The notes: generated by a model from the letters alone, not told the origin. A stretch of DNA of 13,925 bases from Pseudomonadota bacterium (GCA_021828745.1 JAJZDE010000027.1:1-13925); one strand, 5' to 3'. Positions 4,605 through 12,080 are shown, counted from the first letter of the stretch. Made by a program: numbers and translations.

Positions 4605-5930
4605 TTAATACGCAACCGATTCACTTGCCTCGCGCATTGGACGATAATCCACCGACCACCCTTTGCTGTCTGCAAGGGGTTTGAACACCCAACGGTAGCT
4701 GAGCGTCGCCTTTACCAGGATTTTCCCTTGGCCCTGCATTGATTCTGGCAACGCAAACCGGAATTCTGCTGTGTCCGGCTCAAGTGGCTTCAATGTCGTA
4801 TCGAACAGTATGCTGTCGGCCGCAAAACCGCCCACGCCGACCATCCTTTTGCCATTGGGCATGACGGCCGACTGGTATACCTTGGCGTACATCTTGCCCG
4901 GCAAGCCTGCCCAGTCGAGTGCGTCACGTTTTCCTGTCTTGGTGTTTCCCATGCCGGCCAATGGCGGCAGTAGCCCCTTGGGGTCGCCCGAATATCGGAG
5001 TACACGGCCATCAGGTAATGTCGCATCCACCTTGAGGATCACATTTCGAATAGGCCCTGATCCAGGCACGCGGTGACCGGCACCCACATTTTCCACCGTG
5101 GTGGTTACCACGAGTTCATTGCCGACAATCTGGGTTTGAAGATTGAGGCTCAGGGCTTTTTCCAGCATCCCCTTGTCGCTGGCGCCGATAAAGGTATGAG
5201 CCCGCACGCCTTCGCGCAACTCACCGCCCGCAACAAGTTCCGTCTTGCCTTCATGCAGGGGCATGTGGCAACTCTGGCAGGTGTCTTTGGTTTTCCCCAA
5301 ATCATAGGCTTCTTTCCAGTCCGCATAAGTGGAGATTGAAAGAAATTTCTCCTGATTCAAGTGGCATGTTCCACAAAACTCGCTGTTCTCCCGATACATC
5401 GGGCTATATTTTGTGGCATGCACAGGCGATCTCAGTCCCTTGAACGGCCCTAATTTGGTCCCCGTTTCGCCCTGGGTGACGGTATCAAAAATGCGGGTCT
5501 CATAGCGGCCCTGCGCATTTTTCTTCATGTCCGCATGCGCCATGGTGTGACAGTAATTACAGGAAATACCATGATCCAACTTCTCCTTCATCGCTATTCC
5601 AAGATCAACCTCGCGACCCTTCTTGTGTTCATCCAGCGTCAATTGCGGAACATGGCAGTCAGCACAATCGCCCTTTTCTCCGTGCGTAAAAGGCTGAAAA
5701 CCAATTCCATCGCTTTTGCCTTTGCTGTTGGTTCCTGTATAAAACTGGTAGACATGGAAATTATCCAAGTCCTTGCCCATCGCAGATGACTGCCACTCCT
5801 GGTATATGCGGGTATGGCAGCCTCCGCAATACTCTGGGCTGGTCGTCGGATCGGTATCGGCGTTAGCAGCAGTCGCTAAACTTATTAGCACCATGCCCCA
5901 CAGGATTTGCTTCAGGTTGAATTGTTGCAT
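4605..5930 (-). CDS. Exported five-heme c-type cytochrome (c554-like)
   Basis: A 441-residue protein with a signal peptide (hydrophobic residues about 8-22, cleavage near ANA-DTD). It has five CxxCH heme-attachment motifs: CGGCH at 35, CADCH at 89, CNYCH at 124, CGTCH at 186 and CQSCH at 218. Further histidines (for example His83, His120, His171, His245) could be axial ligands. The heme part, residues 30-250, resembles cytochrome c554/multiheme proteins. Residues about 255-441 carry no hemes and look beta-rich, as a separate domain. It would be exported and matured in the periplasm, transferring electrons there; partner and substrate are unknown. GGGGG upstream of the ATG is a good ribosome-binding site. 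It starts 28 bases after the permease stop, so the two are one operon. A cytochrome here is not a usual part of ArsP-type clusters as I know them. Confidence 0.85.
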   Translation of the reverse strand: MQQFNLKQILWGMVLISLATAANADTDPTTSPEYCGGCHTRIYQEWQSSAMGKDLDNFHVYQFYTGTNSKGKSDGIGFQPFTHGEKGDCADCHVPQLTLDEHKKGREVDLGIAMKEKLDHGISCNYCHTMAHADMKKNAQGRYETRIFDTVTQGETGTKLGPFKGLRSPVHATKYSPMYRENSEFCGTCHLNQEKFLSISTYADWKEAYDLGKTKDTCQSCHMPLHEGKTELVAGGELREGVRAHTFIGASDKGMLEKALSLNLQTQIVGNELVVTTTVENVGAGHRVPGSGPIRNVILKVDATLPDGRVLRYSGDPKGLLPPLAGMGNTKTGKRDALDWAGLPGKMYAKVYQSAVMPNGKRMVGVGGFAADSILFDTTLKPLEPDTAEFRFALPESMQGQGKILVKATLSYRWVFKPLADSKGWSVDYRPMREASESVAY

Positions 5931-5958
5931 TTTCCACCCCCTTCATTTTTTAGAAGTT

Positions 5959-6996
5959 TCACACTACCGCATTAAACACATAACCGACCAGGACTATGCC
6001 GGCAGACACGACGCCGACAAAAGTCGCGATCAATGTGGGTTTCAGCACCTTGCGCAGGATCACCATCTCCGGAAAAGACAGCGCAATCACGCTCATCATG
6101 AAGGCCAGCACGGTGCCCAATGATGCGCCCTTGGACAATAGCGCCTCAACAATAGGAATGATTCCGGCTGCATTGCTGTATAAAGGAACACCAATCAATA
6201 CAGAGAGCGGGACCGACCACCAGTTCTCGTTACCCATAAAACTTGCCATGAATTCCGCGGGCACATAACCGTGGATTCCCGCACCAATGGCGATACCGGC
6301 CAGCACATAAAGCCACACCTTGCCGACGATCTCCCGCACGCTGGCAAACCCGGCATCAATGCGATCAGATAATGTCAGCATATCTGCACCGACAGTAGCC
6401 TGCACATGGGCCATATTACGCACCCAGTCTTCCAGGTGATGTTCCATTTTCAGCTTGCCGATGATAAAGCCGGCGACGATGGCGATCGACAATCCCAACC
6501 CCAGATACAGCGCAGCGATCTTCCAGCCGAACAGACCGAACAACAGGGTCAGCGCAATCTCGTTGACCATGGGCGCTGATATCAGGAATGAAAAAGTCAC
6601 ACCCAGCGGCACGCCCGCCTGCACGAAACCGATAAACAGCGGTACGGCAGAGCAGGAACAAAATGGGGTGACGATGCCGAGCAGCGCAGCCATGATGTTC
6701 CCCACCCCTTCATGCCGCCCTGAAAGCAACGCACGGGTGCGCTCAGGCGTAAAATGAGAATTCACCATGCCCATCACCATCACCATCCCGACCAGCAACA
6801 GCAATACCTTGGGCGTGTCGTACAAGAAAAATTGCAGTGAATCATAAAGATGGCTTCCGCGCTCGACGGACAGGATATCCACCAGACTATGCGATAGCGG
6901 TTCCAGCGTTTTGTAGAGGATGAACCACAGCACGGCGGCGATCAGCAGGAAGGCACGCGGATTGTGGCGTGGAAGAGACAAGGTATTGGCAAGCAT
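5959..6996 (-). CDS. ArsP/DUF318-family permease
   Basis: A 345-residue integral membrane protein with about eight to ten hydrophobic segments. The signature TPFCSCSAVPLFIGF with paired cysteines lies in the first half, and GVPLYSNAAGIIPI in the second, as in the ArsP_1/DUF318 permease family. Characterised ArsP proteins export trivalent organoarsenicals; many relatives have unknown substrates, so arsenic is only a candidate. The start is supported by CGGAG eight bases before the ATG. It is the first gene after the sigma-factor gene, separated by 99 bases that hold a good ECF-type promoter. The cytochrome and thioredoxin-like genes follow directly. No ArsR-type repressor is visible, so control seems to lie with the sigma factor. 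Confidence 0.87.
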   Translation of the reverse strand: MLANTLSLPRHNPRAFLLIAAVLWFILYKTLEPLSHSLVDILSVERGSHLYDSLQFFLYDTPKVLLLLVGMVMVMGMVNSHFTPERTRALLSGRHEGVGNIMAALLGIVTPFCSCSAVPLFIGFVQAGVPLGVTFSFLISAPMVNEIALTLLFGLFGWKIAALYLGLGLSIAIVAGFIIGKLKMEHHLEDWVRNMAHVQATVGADMLTLSDRIDAGFASVREIVGKVWLYVLAGIAIGAGIHGYVPAEFMASFMGNENWWSVPLSVLIGVPLYSNAAGIIPIVEALLSKGASLGTVLAFMMSVIALSFPEMVILRKVLKPTLIATFVGVVSAGIVLVGYVFNAVV

Positions 6997-7029
6997 TCGT
7001 TCTACTCCGGGTCGGTGTGTTCCTACTAT

Positions 7030-7058
7030 GAAGACGAACGAACCGGGAAAAGGATGCA
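7030..7058 (-). promoter_or_regulatory. Candidate ECF-sigma promoter of the permease operon
   Basis: On the minus strand TGCATCC (7058-7052) is followed after 15 bases by CGTCTTC (7036-7030). This is the architecture of ECF sigma promoters, with a conserved -35 element and a CGTC-type -10. It lies about 35-60 bases before the permease ATG and directly after the SigZ-type gene. A second TGCATCC is at 7089-7083, exactly 31 bases further upstream. That the neighbouring sigma factor reads this promoter is inference. Confidence 0.5.
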
Positions 7059-7095
7059 GCGATTTTCTTTCGATCAGGTTATGGATGCAACCCGA

Positions 7096-7641
7096 TCAGC
7101 GCTGAACATGATCCGTCACGCGGCCACGCTCGTCGAAACGTACCTGGCAGGCTGTGTTCATGCGGGCGCGCATCCGTTCCCGTGCGCGCAGCAGTCGCGA
7201 TTTGACGGCAGCAAGGGAAAGATTCTGCGTAGCAGCGTAGTCCTTTTGCTTCACGCCTTCGAGGTCGCATTGCTCAATGATATCGCGGTCTTCCGGTGTG
7301 AGTTCAGACAGCACGCGTGCCACGCAGGCACTGAGCGCCTGTATCGGTTCGCGAGCCGGTTTAGGTTGCGGCAGGTCTTCCGGCAATTCGACTGCATCAT
7401 GTCTCAACCGGAAATGATCGACCAGCGCATTGCGCGCTACCTGAAACAGCCACGCGCGGGCATTGTCGAGTAGGCAGAACTGTTTGCCTTGTTGCATGGC
7501 CTTGACGAACACCTCCTGTAACAAGTCATCGGCCTGATGCGCGTCTTTGGAGCGATGTCTTAGGTAGTTGCGCAACTCGTTTTCATGCGCATTCCAGGCA
7601 CGAAGAATACAAGGAAAAGATAGCGTCTCAGAGGGGCTCAT
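7096..7641 (-). CDS. sigZ: ECF RNA polymerase sigma factor, SigZ type
   Basis: A 181-residue sigma factor. Region 2 includes ADDLLQEVFVKAM and NARAWLFQVARNALVDHFR (residues about 36-78). Region 4 includes LTPEDRDIIEQCDLEG and LSLAAVKSRLLRARERM (about 112-158). The C-terminus, TACQVRFDERGRV, with its cysteine, is typical of the SigZ group. It directs RNA polymerase to a small set of promoters, most likely that of the permease operon 99 bases downstream. I see no anti-sigma gene next to it, so control must come from the protein itself (cysteines are available) or from elsewhere. The ATG at 7641 has no Shine-Dalgarno, and TATAAT lies only five bases before it, pointing to a leaderless transcript. 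The start is therefore less certain than the family. Confidence 0.85.
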   Translation of the reverse strand: MSPSETLSFPCILRAWNAHENELRNYLRHRSKDAHQADDLLQEVFVKAMQQGKQFCLLDNARAWLFQVARNALVDHFRLRHDAVELPEDLPQPKPAREPIQALSACVARVLSELTPEDRDIIEQCDLEGVKQKDYAATQNLSLAAVKSRLLRARERMRARMNTACQVRFDERGRVTDHVQR

Positions 7642-7646
7642 ACAAA

Positions 7647-7673
7647 ATTATACTTCTTCTCACTCTTGTCCAA
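7647..7673 (-). promoter_or_regulatory. Candidate sigma70 promoter of the sigma-factor gene
   Basis: A perfect TATAAT lies at 7652-7647 on the minus strand. TTGGAC at 7673-7668 gives a 15-base spacer, or TTTTGG at 7675-7670 gives 17. With only five bases from TATAAT to the ATG, transcription would begin at or very near the start codon. The housekeeping-type box suggests the sigma gene is not solely self-regulated. Confidence 0.45.
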
Positions 7674-8547
7674 AATGGAATTTGAAACATGATGGCGTTC
7701 GGTCATCCAGAGGTGTAGGGTTGGGGTGAGTTACCAAACCCACCCGCCCTAACCGAACCAGACCACCACAATCCATGGCCTTGGTAGTTTGCCAGAAATC
7801 AGCCAAAATCTCTAATGAACAATTTGGGTTCAAGGAAATAACGATTCCATCAAGATAGTCCTGACGATTTCCATAGCAGGTGACCGGCTGAAGCCGTTCG
7901 CTGGTTTTATCCGGCCGTCCAATCCAGGCCAGGGCCATGTCACCAAAATCAACCGTCATCCGACATACCAGCGGAAACAATGAAGATTCATTCTCCATCC
8001 GCACAATGGCCTGATTAACTTCACTAAGTGCGCGATATATTTTTGACAGCCGTTCAATCCTGATTTTTCCCTGCTTCAATGACGTGACATCTTCCCGGAT
8101 CGCGACATACTGGTTAGGTTTGCCGTTTTTCCCGAGGAATGGGACAATGATCGTCTTGACCCAGTAAAGACTTCCATCCTTGGCTCTGTTGCACACCTCC
8201 CCATGCCATTACATCTCCATGAGTAATGGTCTGGTACATCTGACGAAAAAAATCGGCAGGATGATATCCCGAATTGATTATCCGATGGTTCTGTTCCAGC
8301 AGTTCTTCGCGCGAATACTGACTGATGGCACAGAACTGATCGTTGACATAGGTGATGGTGCCGTGCGCATCGGTCACCGCTACAACAGCGGCCTGATTCA
8401 GGGCTCGGATAATTTGCTCAGCAAACGGGTAACCTGGCCCGTTTGTTTGATTTGTGGCAGCAATCACCCCCCCGAAAACCCAAGGAGGCCCGCCAGCAGG
8501 CTTATATCCGCGTTTTCCGGGTGTTTTGTCGAGGGCTTAGATGGCAT
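7660..8547 (-). pseudogene. PAS-GAF sensor protein, frameshifted and C-terminally truncated
   Basis: Two pieces make one sensor gene. The first has a PAS domain: [55 protein letters not shown]. An extra A at 8209-8210 then breaks the frame. Removing it gives [18 protein letters not shown] and continues as PAC and the start of a GAF domain (RIERLSKIYRALSEVNQAIV, ALAWIGRPD, QDYLDGIVIS). Similarity stops near 7840, so most of the GAF and any output domain (often GGDEF/EAL in relatives) are missing. Upstream, an in-frame start at 8547 ([20 protein letters not shown]) is joined only if the C7 run at 8467-8473 gains a base; otherwise the frame would begin at a GTG at 8467. It cannot signal as written. 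Confidence 0.72.
7674..7840. other. Spacer with a G/C-rich imperfect hairpin
   Basis: Between the sigma gene and the broken PAS/GAF gene I see no gene with family resemblance, although the PAS gene's last frame stays open to 7660. AGGGTTGGGGTGAGTT and AACCCACCCGCCCT (about 7717-7755) form an imperfect hairpin. On the minus strand the same tract has three closely spaced GGG runs. It could end a transcript or mark a mobile-element end. Confidence 0.35.
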
Positions 8548-8589
8548 GTGCGTATTCGATTCGGTCTATAGAATTGCTCAAAGTAGCAC

Positions 8590-8842
8590 GATTGAACTCA
8601 CGCATTCAAGTTCGAAGGGAAACACCAAATCCCACTTGGTGTAACGCACCGTATTCCCGAAGAATAACTCAAATGATGGCCTGAATCCAATCACTTTTCT
8701 GGTGGCGATAATTGAGGCGATCAGCGGCCTACCGCACCTGTTCCTGGGTAACATCAGTCAACTCCGCCATCTTTTGGCGAAAAATATTGCCGCAGCAACC
8801 CGTTGCGGTTCCCATTCAAACCTCTTTTCAAAGAATGGAATA
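8590..8842 (-). pseudogene. Decayed C-terminal remnant of an IS30-family transposase
   Basis: Translating all minus-strand frames gives pieces that line up in order with the IS30 transposase C-terminus: RGLNGNRNGLLRQYFSPK, then TDVTQEQV (stop) AADRLNYR, then RKVIGFRPSFELFFGNTVRY. The family has NGLLRQYFPK, a variable link, RLNxRPRKxLGxxTPxE. The frame changes at least twice, with stops in between, so it is long dead. No IS30 N-terminal or middle part (the first catalytic residues) is present; the upstream boundary meets the HTH gene at about 8843. No inverted repeat was identified. Confidence 0.65.
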
Positions 8843-8845
8843 AAT

Positions 8846-9322
8846 TCACCGCATAAACCCAAAGTGCACTCGCTGCTCATCCCATATCACTGGCACTTCA
8901 GTCTGCCGTCCACGCACCGCATGAAGATTGAGGTGGCGTGGCTGGTGCCCATCGAGGATGGCCTGCACGATATCGGGCGCCAGTCGGGTCATCCTCAGCA
9001 CCTCGGCAACCCAACCGGGCTCCAAGCGCAGTTGTCGAGCCAGTTCGGTGGCATTGGCCACCGTGCCGGTATCCAGCAATTTCTGCCAATAGAATGCCTT
9101 GCCCAGGGTACGGATCATGGGCAGATCAAATGATGACTTTACCTGGGCGCTGCTGTTTCCCGGCGGCGGGACCAGCACTTTGCTGTAGCGGCGTCGTTTG
9201 ATGCTGAGTGGCACGAAGGTCACGGAGCGCCCGCCTGTTTCGAACTGACGTGCTTCACCCACCAGTTTGATCTCCACCTTCTTTTGCGCCGAAATTTCCC
9301 GGCCGTCTTTCTCCTTTCCCAT
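8846..9322 (-). CDS. HTH (ParB-like) protein of the recombinase-associated type
   Basis: A 158-residue protein. Residues about 1-60 are basic and beta-rich (KVEIKLVGEARQF, then TFVPLSIKRRRY). Residues about 65-125 form a helical DNA-binding unit of ParB/KorB-like character: ELARQLRLEPGWVAEVLRM with LAPDIVQAILDG. I remember this layout from small proteins encoded beside large serine recombinases and DUF2924 proteins in prophage-like elements. Neither partner is in the window, so it seems an orphan. The ATG at 9322 has GGAG upstream and overlaps a TGA; a GTG at 9325 is the alternative. The molecular role is unknown; DNA binding is inferred. It is flanked by IS30 and IS1634 remnants. Confidence 0.62.
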   Translation of the reverse strand: MGKEKDGREISAQKKVEIKLVGEARQFETGGRSVTFVPLSIKRRRYSKVLVPPPGNSSAQVKSSFDLPMIRTLGKAFYWQKLLDTGTVANATELARQLRLEPGWVAEVLRMTRLAPDIVQAILDGHQPRHLNLHAVRGRQTEVPVIWDEQRVHFGFMR

Positions 9323-9341
9323 CACGCAATCTCCATTTCAT

Positions 9342-9464
9342 CCCCAGATTCAGCAAGGTAATTTGACGCACCTTGCCACCGATGCGCTCCGTGCGCACGA
9401 GCCGATGGGTGAAGTAAGATTCCCCGGTGGTTTTGTTGTTGGTTCTGGTTTGGCGAATAAACAT
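9342..9464 (-). pseudogene. N-terminal fragment of an IS1634-family transposase
   Basis: The first 41 residues from the ATG at 9464 (MFIRQTRTNNKTTGESYFTH, RLVRTERIGGKVRQITLLNLG) match the conserved start of IS1634-family transposases. After LLNLG the resemblance ends and the sequence runs into the ribosome-binding region of the HTH gene, so the catalytic domain is lost. Upstream on the minus strand a TATAAT at 9525-9520 may be the element's old promoter, which could now drive the HTH gene. The remaining element end and its inverted repeat could not be defined. Confidence 0.68.
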
Positions 9465-9597
9465 TCCACGATGCTACCAGAAAAACAAGGGGTTTCCCGA
9501 AAACAAAAAACATGAAACCATTATAATCAATGTATTATGGAAATTCCTTCGGAAAAATTGGCGGTATTTTCGTTTGTTTCGTTAAAGGTGGGCTAAT

Positions 9598-9633
9598 AAA
9601 AACGCGGTTCTGGACTTCCGGAACCGCGTTTTT
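9598..9633. terminator. Bidirectional rho-independent terminator
   Basis: AAAAACGCGGTTC at 9598-9610 and GAACCGCGTTTTT at 9621-9633 form a perfect 13-bp stem with a 10-base loop. The A-run on one side and T-run on the other give a U-tract on both strands. It should end the toxin-antitoxin transcript (minus strand) and block plus-strand read-through towards it. Confidence 0.85.
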
Positions 9634-9653
9634 ATTTGACTACACGTCAACTA

Positions 9654-9950
9654 TCACCAGTAGCGCGCCTCTTTCTGGTGTCGGAAAGCCAGAACATACA
9701 CCGCATCGTCGGCCGGTTCGTGGCGGTACAGGGCCACATAGCCGGAGTCTCCGAAGGCAATTACCAACTCGCGTATTTCGGGCATTTCAGAGAACGGGCG
9801 GCCAATATCAGGGGTCGTCTCCAACAGCAGGAATTGCCGCTCGATAGCCTGTCCGGCCCGTCTGGTGGCTTCTGGAACTTTAATTGCCAGGAACTGCCGA
9901 CATCGCTCCAAGCCTTCGGCCGCGCCCTCGGTGACGATTACTTGTGGCAC
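9654..9950 (-). CDS. RelE/ParE-family toxin
   Basis: A 98-residue toxin of the RelE/ParE superfamily: PQVIVTEGAAEGLERCRQFL, AIERQFLLLETTPDIGRPF, ELVIAFGDSGYVALYRHEP and YVLAFRHQKEARY. The closing RHQKEAxY is typical. Members either cut ribosome-bound mRNA or inhibit DNA gyrase; the sequence alone does not decide which. The start is best placed at the GTG at 9950, which begins PQVIV as in relatives. It lies inside the antitoxin's last codons, a 13-base overlap that enforces co-translation. The length is normal and no damage is seen. A strong terminator follows 20 bases after the stop. Confidence 0.85.
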   Translation of the reverse strand: MPQVIVTEGAAEGLERCRQFLAIKVPEATRRAGQAIERQFLLLETTPDIGRPFSEMPEIRELVIAFGDSGYVALYRHEPADDAVYVLAFRHQKEARYW

Positions 9951-10210
9951 ACAGGCACCGCACTTTCGTCTTCGGTGCCCCAGGTGTTCAACCAAGTGCG
10001 CACTTCTTGGCAGGTTAGATGCCGGCCAGTTTCCTTGTAGGCCGCCCAGGAGGCCAAGGCTTCCTGCTTGAAACTCTCGCGTGCTTCCTCGCGCTCGACG
10101 TACTGCTGGATGGCTTCGAGCATGATCCAGTGCGGCGAACGGTGGCGCTGGCCGGCCAGATGGTGGACACGGTTTTTCAGCGTGTCGTCGATCTTGAGAG
10201 ACGTTGCCAT
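9938..10210 (-). CDS. Ribbon-helix-helix (CopG/ParD-like) antitoxin
   Basis: A 90-residue antitoxin. The N-terminal ribbon-helix-helix is TSLKIDDTLKNRVHHLAGQR, followed by HRSPHWIMLEAIQQYVEREE. The C-terminal part (KEALASW-like KQEALASWAAYKE, TGRHLTCQEVRTWLNTWGTE) is the toxin-binding arm, ending CHK. The ATG at 10210 has GAGG seven bases before it. The protein should bind the downstream RelE/ParE toxin and repress the operon through the palindrome directly upstream. The gene looks intact. Confidence 0.87.
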   Translation of the reverse strand: MATSLKIDDTLKNRVHHLAGQRHRSPHWIMLEAIQQYVEREEARESFKQEALASWAAYKETGRHLTCQEVRTWLNTWGTEDESAVPVCHK

Positions 10211-10220
10211 AGTGGGCCTC

Positions 10221-10247
10221 TTATCACATAGTAATACTAAGTGATAA
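10221..10247. promoter_or_regulatory. 27-bp operator palindrome of the toxin-antitoxin operon
   Basis: TTATCACATAGTA (10221-10233) and TACTAAGTGATAA (10235-10247) are inverse copies with 12 of 13 positions matching around a single central base. The dyad lies 10 bases upstream of the antitoxin start, overlapping its likely promoter. Its size suits two antitoxin dimers. No other copy was noticed in the window. Confidence 0.75.
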
Positions 10248-10295
10248 TGTAACTCTTTCCTGTCACAGAGTCCAGTTCTATGTGTTGAGTAAGCC

Positions 10296-10384
10296 GTAAA
10301 CGGTAACTGAGCGGCGTTATTTCCAATTCTCACTGGTCACAGCATACTCCCCCCAGATCAAATTTTGGAGGGGTTACGGGTGGG
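10296..10384. repeat. IS66 terminal inverted repeat, left
   Basis: The left end starts GTAAACGG and extends through the GATCAAATTTTGGAGGGG segment to about 10384. It matches the reverse complement of 12081-12171 with few differences. The expected stop codon of the transposase (TAA at 10376-10374) lies inside it. Confidence 0.8.
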
Positions 10385-11982
10385 GAACGTGGGTGAGGGG
10401 ATAGAGATCGGAACGCAGTGGATTGGTGGCGAAGTGCTGTTTCCACAGTCTGGGGCGCTTTGCGTGCCACAAGGGCACAATTGCGCCACTTCGCTGGCAG
10501 GATGCTGTCCCACCCGTTGCAGGACATCCACCAGGTAGTCATAGGGGTCGATATCCTGCAAGCGGCAGGTCACGATCAGGGATTGTGCCCCCCCCCTGCC
10601 AGTTCTGCCCCCACCTCGGTCCAGCAGAAATTCCAATTCTTTTTGCCCATGGGAATCACCCGCAGGGCGCGTTCCAGATGGTTGGTATCCGGGGATACTT
10701 CTGGATCGTTCAGAAATACGCGCAAGGCTGCCTCCCGCTCACGGGCATAGTACAACGCTTTGGTGAGGGGACTACTGGGCAGGAATTCCTGCTTGCGGAA
10801 CATCTCATCTACCCAGACAAAGAAGGCATCTACCACCGGTTTGGTGTGGGTCAAGCGATAATCCCGCTTGGCTTCCCCACTCAGTGCAGCTGCACGGATG
10901 GCGTCTTCCACGGCGTAGAGGCTGCCAATCATCTTCAGGGCCTGCTCTGCGCCCACGGGCTCTGCCATGCGCGCATCATGAAACTTGCGCCGGGTATGGA
11001 CCCAACACTGCGCATGGGTGAGACCCATGGAGCGCGCATAACCAGCATAGGCTTCATACCCATCCGTGAGCAATACCCCATGGTCGGGGGGCTCGTCTGT
11101 GGCCAGGGCTTGCTTGACCCGTTTGTGACTTCGATCCGGGTAAAACAGGAAACAGATTTCCTGACGTTCTCCGAAGACTGGCCAGAAGTATCCCGTCTTC
11201 ATCTGTCCTGCCCCGGTATGCCCTGCCTTGATAGGGGTTTCATCCATGGCCTTGACCCGGGAGCGACGGATCGATTCCAGTTGGGCGTTATGGATGGGAT
11301 TGAGCAGAGCCAGAGCGGCGAGAGTGATCTGGGTGAGCCAAGGGCGGCTGACGGTAATCCCGCTGTTGAGCAGACGCTGATGTTGACGATACAGGGGAAT
11401 ATGGTAGAGGAACTTATCCACGATCAGCCCCGCCAGGAAGCTGACATCAGCCCGGCTACCGTCGAGGACCCCTCGGGGTGCTGGGGCGCAGGAGAGGGTT
11501 TCCGTTTCCTTGATCTTGATGACGGGGCGCACGTACTTGAGGATCACATAACTGCCGGGACGCTGGGCCAGGCGGTGGGAAACCTTCTCGCTGACCACTT
11601 CGTACTGGTCCGGGCTGAGCCCTTCGGTCTCGGGACAGGGTAACGTGATGGTCTCTACGGGAACTTTGGAATCGTCGAAGAACAGGCCGTCTTCTTTTGC
11701 GGTTTCGGGTTTGCCGGATTGGCGCCGGGTGTGGGCCGCAATGATTGTGGTTGCTGGAGGAAGTTGGGGATCATCGCCCTGTCCCTCCACATCAGCGAAA
11801 CTCAACTGCAGGCTGTGGTCATCGACGTGACGGCGTTCGCTCTTCTGACCGAAGATCTGGCGTTTGAACCATTCCAGTTGTCTTTTGAGCTCGGCAATTT
11901 CTTCTTTTTGCTGCGCGATGATGCGCATCAAAATCGCGTTTTGAGCAGTGATTTCCGGGGTGGTTTCCAAAGCGTTTGACAT
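10374..11982 (-). pseudogene. tnpC: IS66-family transposase TnpC with C-terminal frameshifts
   Basis: The first 468 residues read cleanly. They comprise an N-terminal coiled coil with EWFKRQIFGQKSER, a zinc-finger-like region that has lost most of its cysteines, and the DDE core with Asp247 (MDETPIK), Asp307 (LLTDGYEAY) and Glu437 (NHLERALRVIPMGKKNW). At a run of nine G (10588-10596 on the plus strand) the frame leaves the family sequence. One base more, or two fewer, restores AQSLIVTCRLQDIDPYDYLV and DVLQRVGQHPASEVAQL. A second shift near 10480-10490 leads to the expected end RPRLWKQHFATNPLRSDL. The catalytic core is therefore complete, but only the C-terminal 80 or so residues are scrambled. 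A slippery G run could in principle allow some full-length product. Confidence 0.8.
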
Positions 11983-12080
11983 GGTTGAATTCTACCATAA
12001 ATCAATCGGTTGTGATCATTTTTCAGGTATATTTTCGAGTTGTTTTTACCCTCGTTTCCCCTGCTTACACACCCACGATG

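Noticed and set aside
7717..7755. G-rich tract as a possible G-quadruplex
   Set aside because: The minus strand has only three GGG runs and a GG. The simpler reading is an imperfect hairpin, and no function can be assigned.
10423..11643. Long plus-strand open frame of 406 residues
   Set aside because: It is exactly antisense to the IS66 transposase, which has clear catalytic motifs. The plus-strand translation resembles no family.
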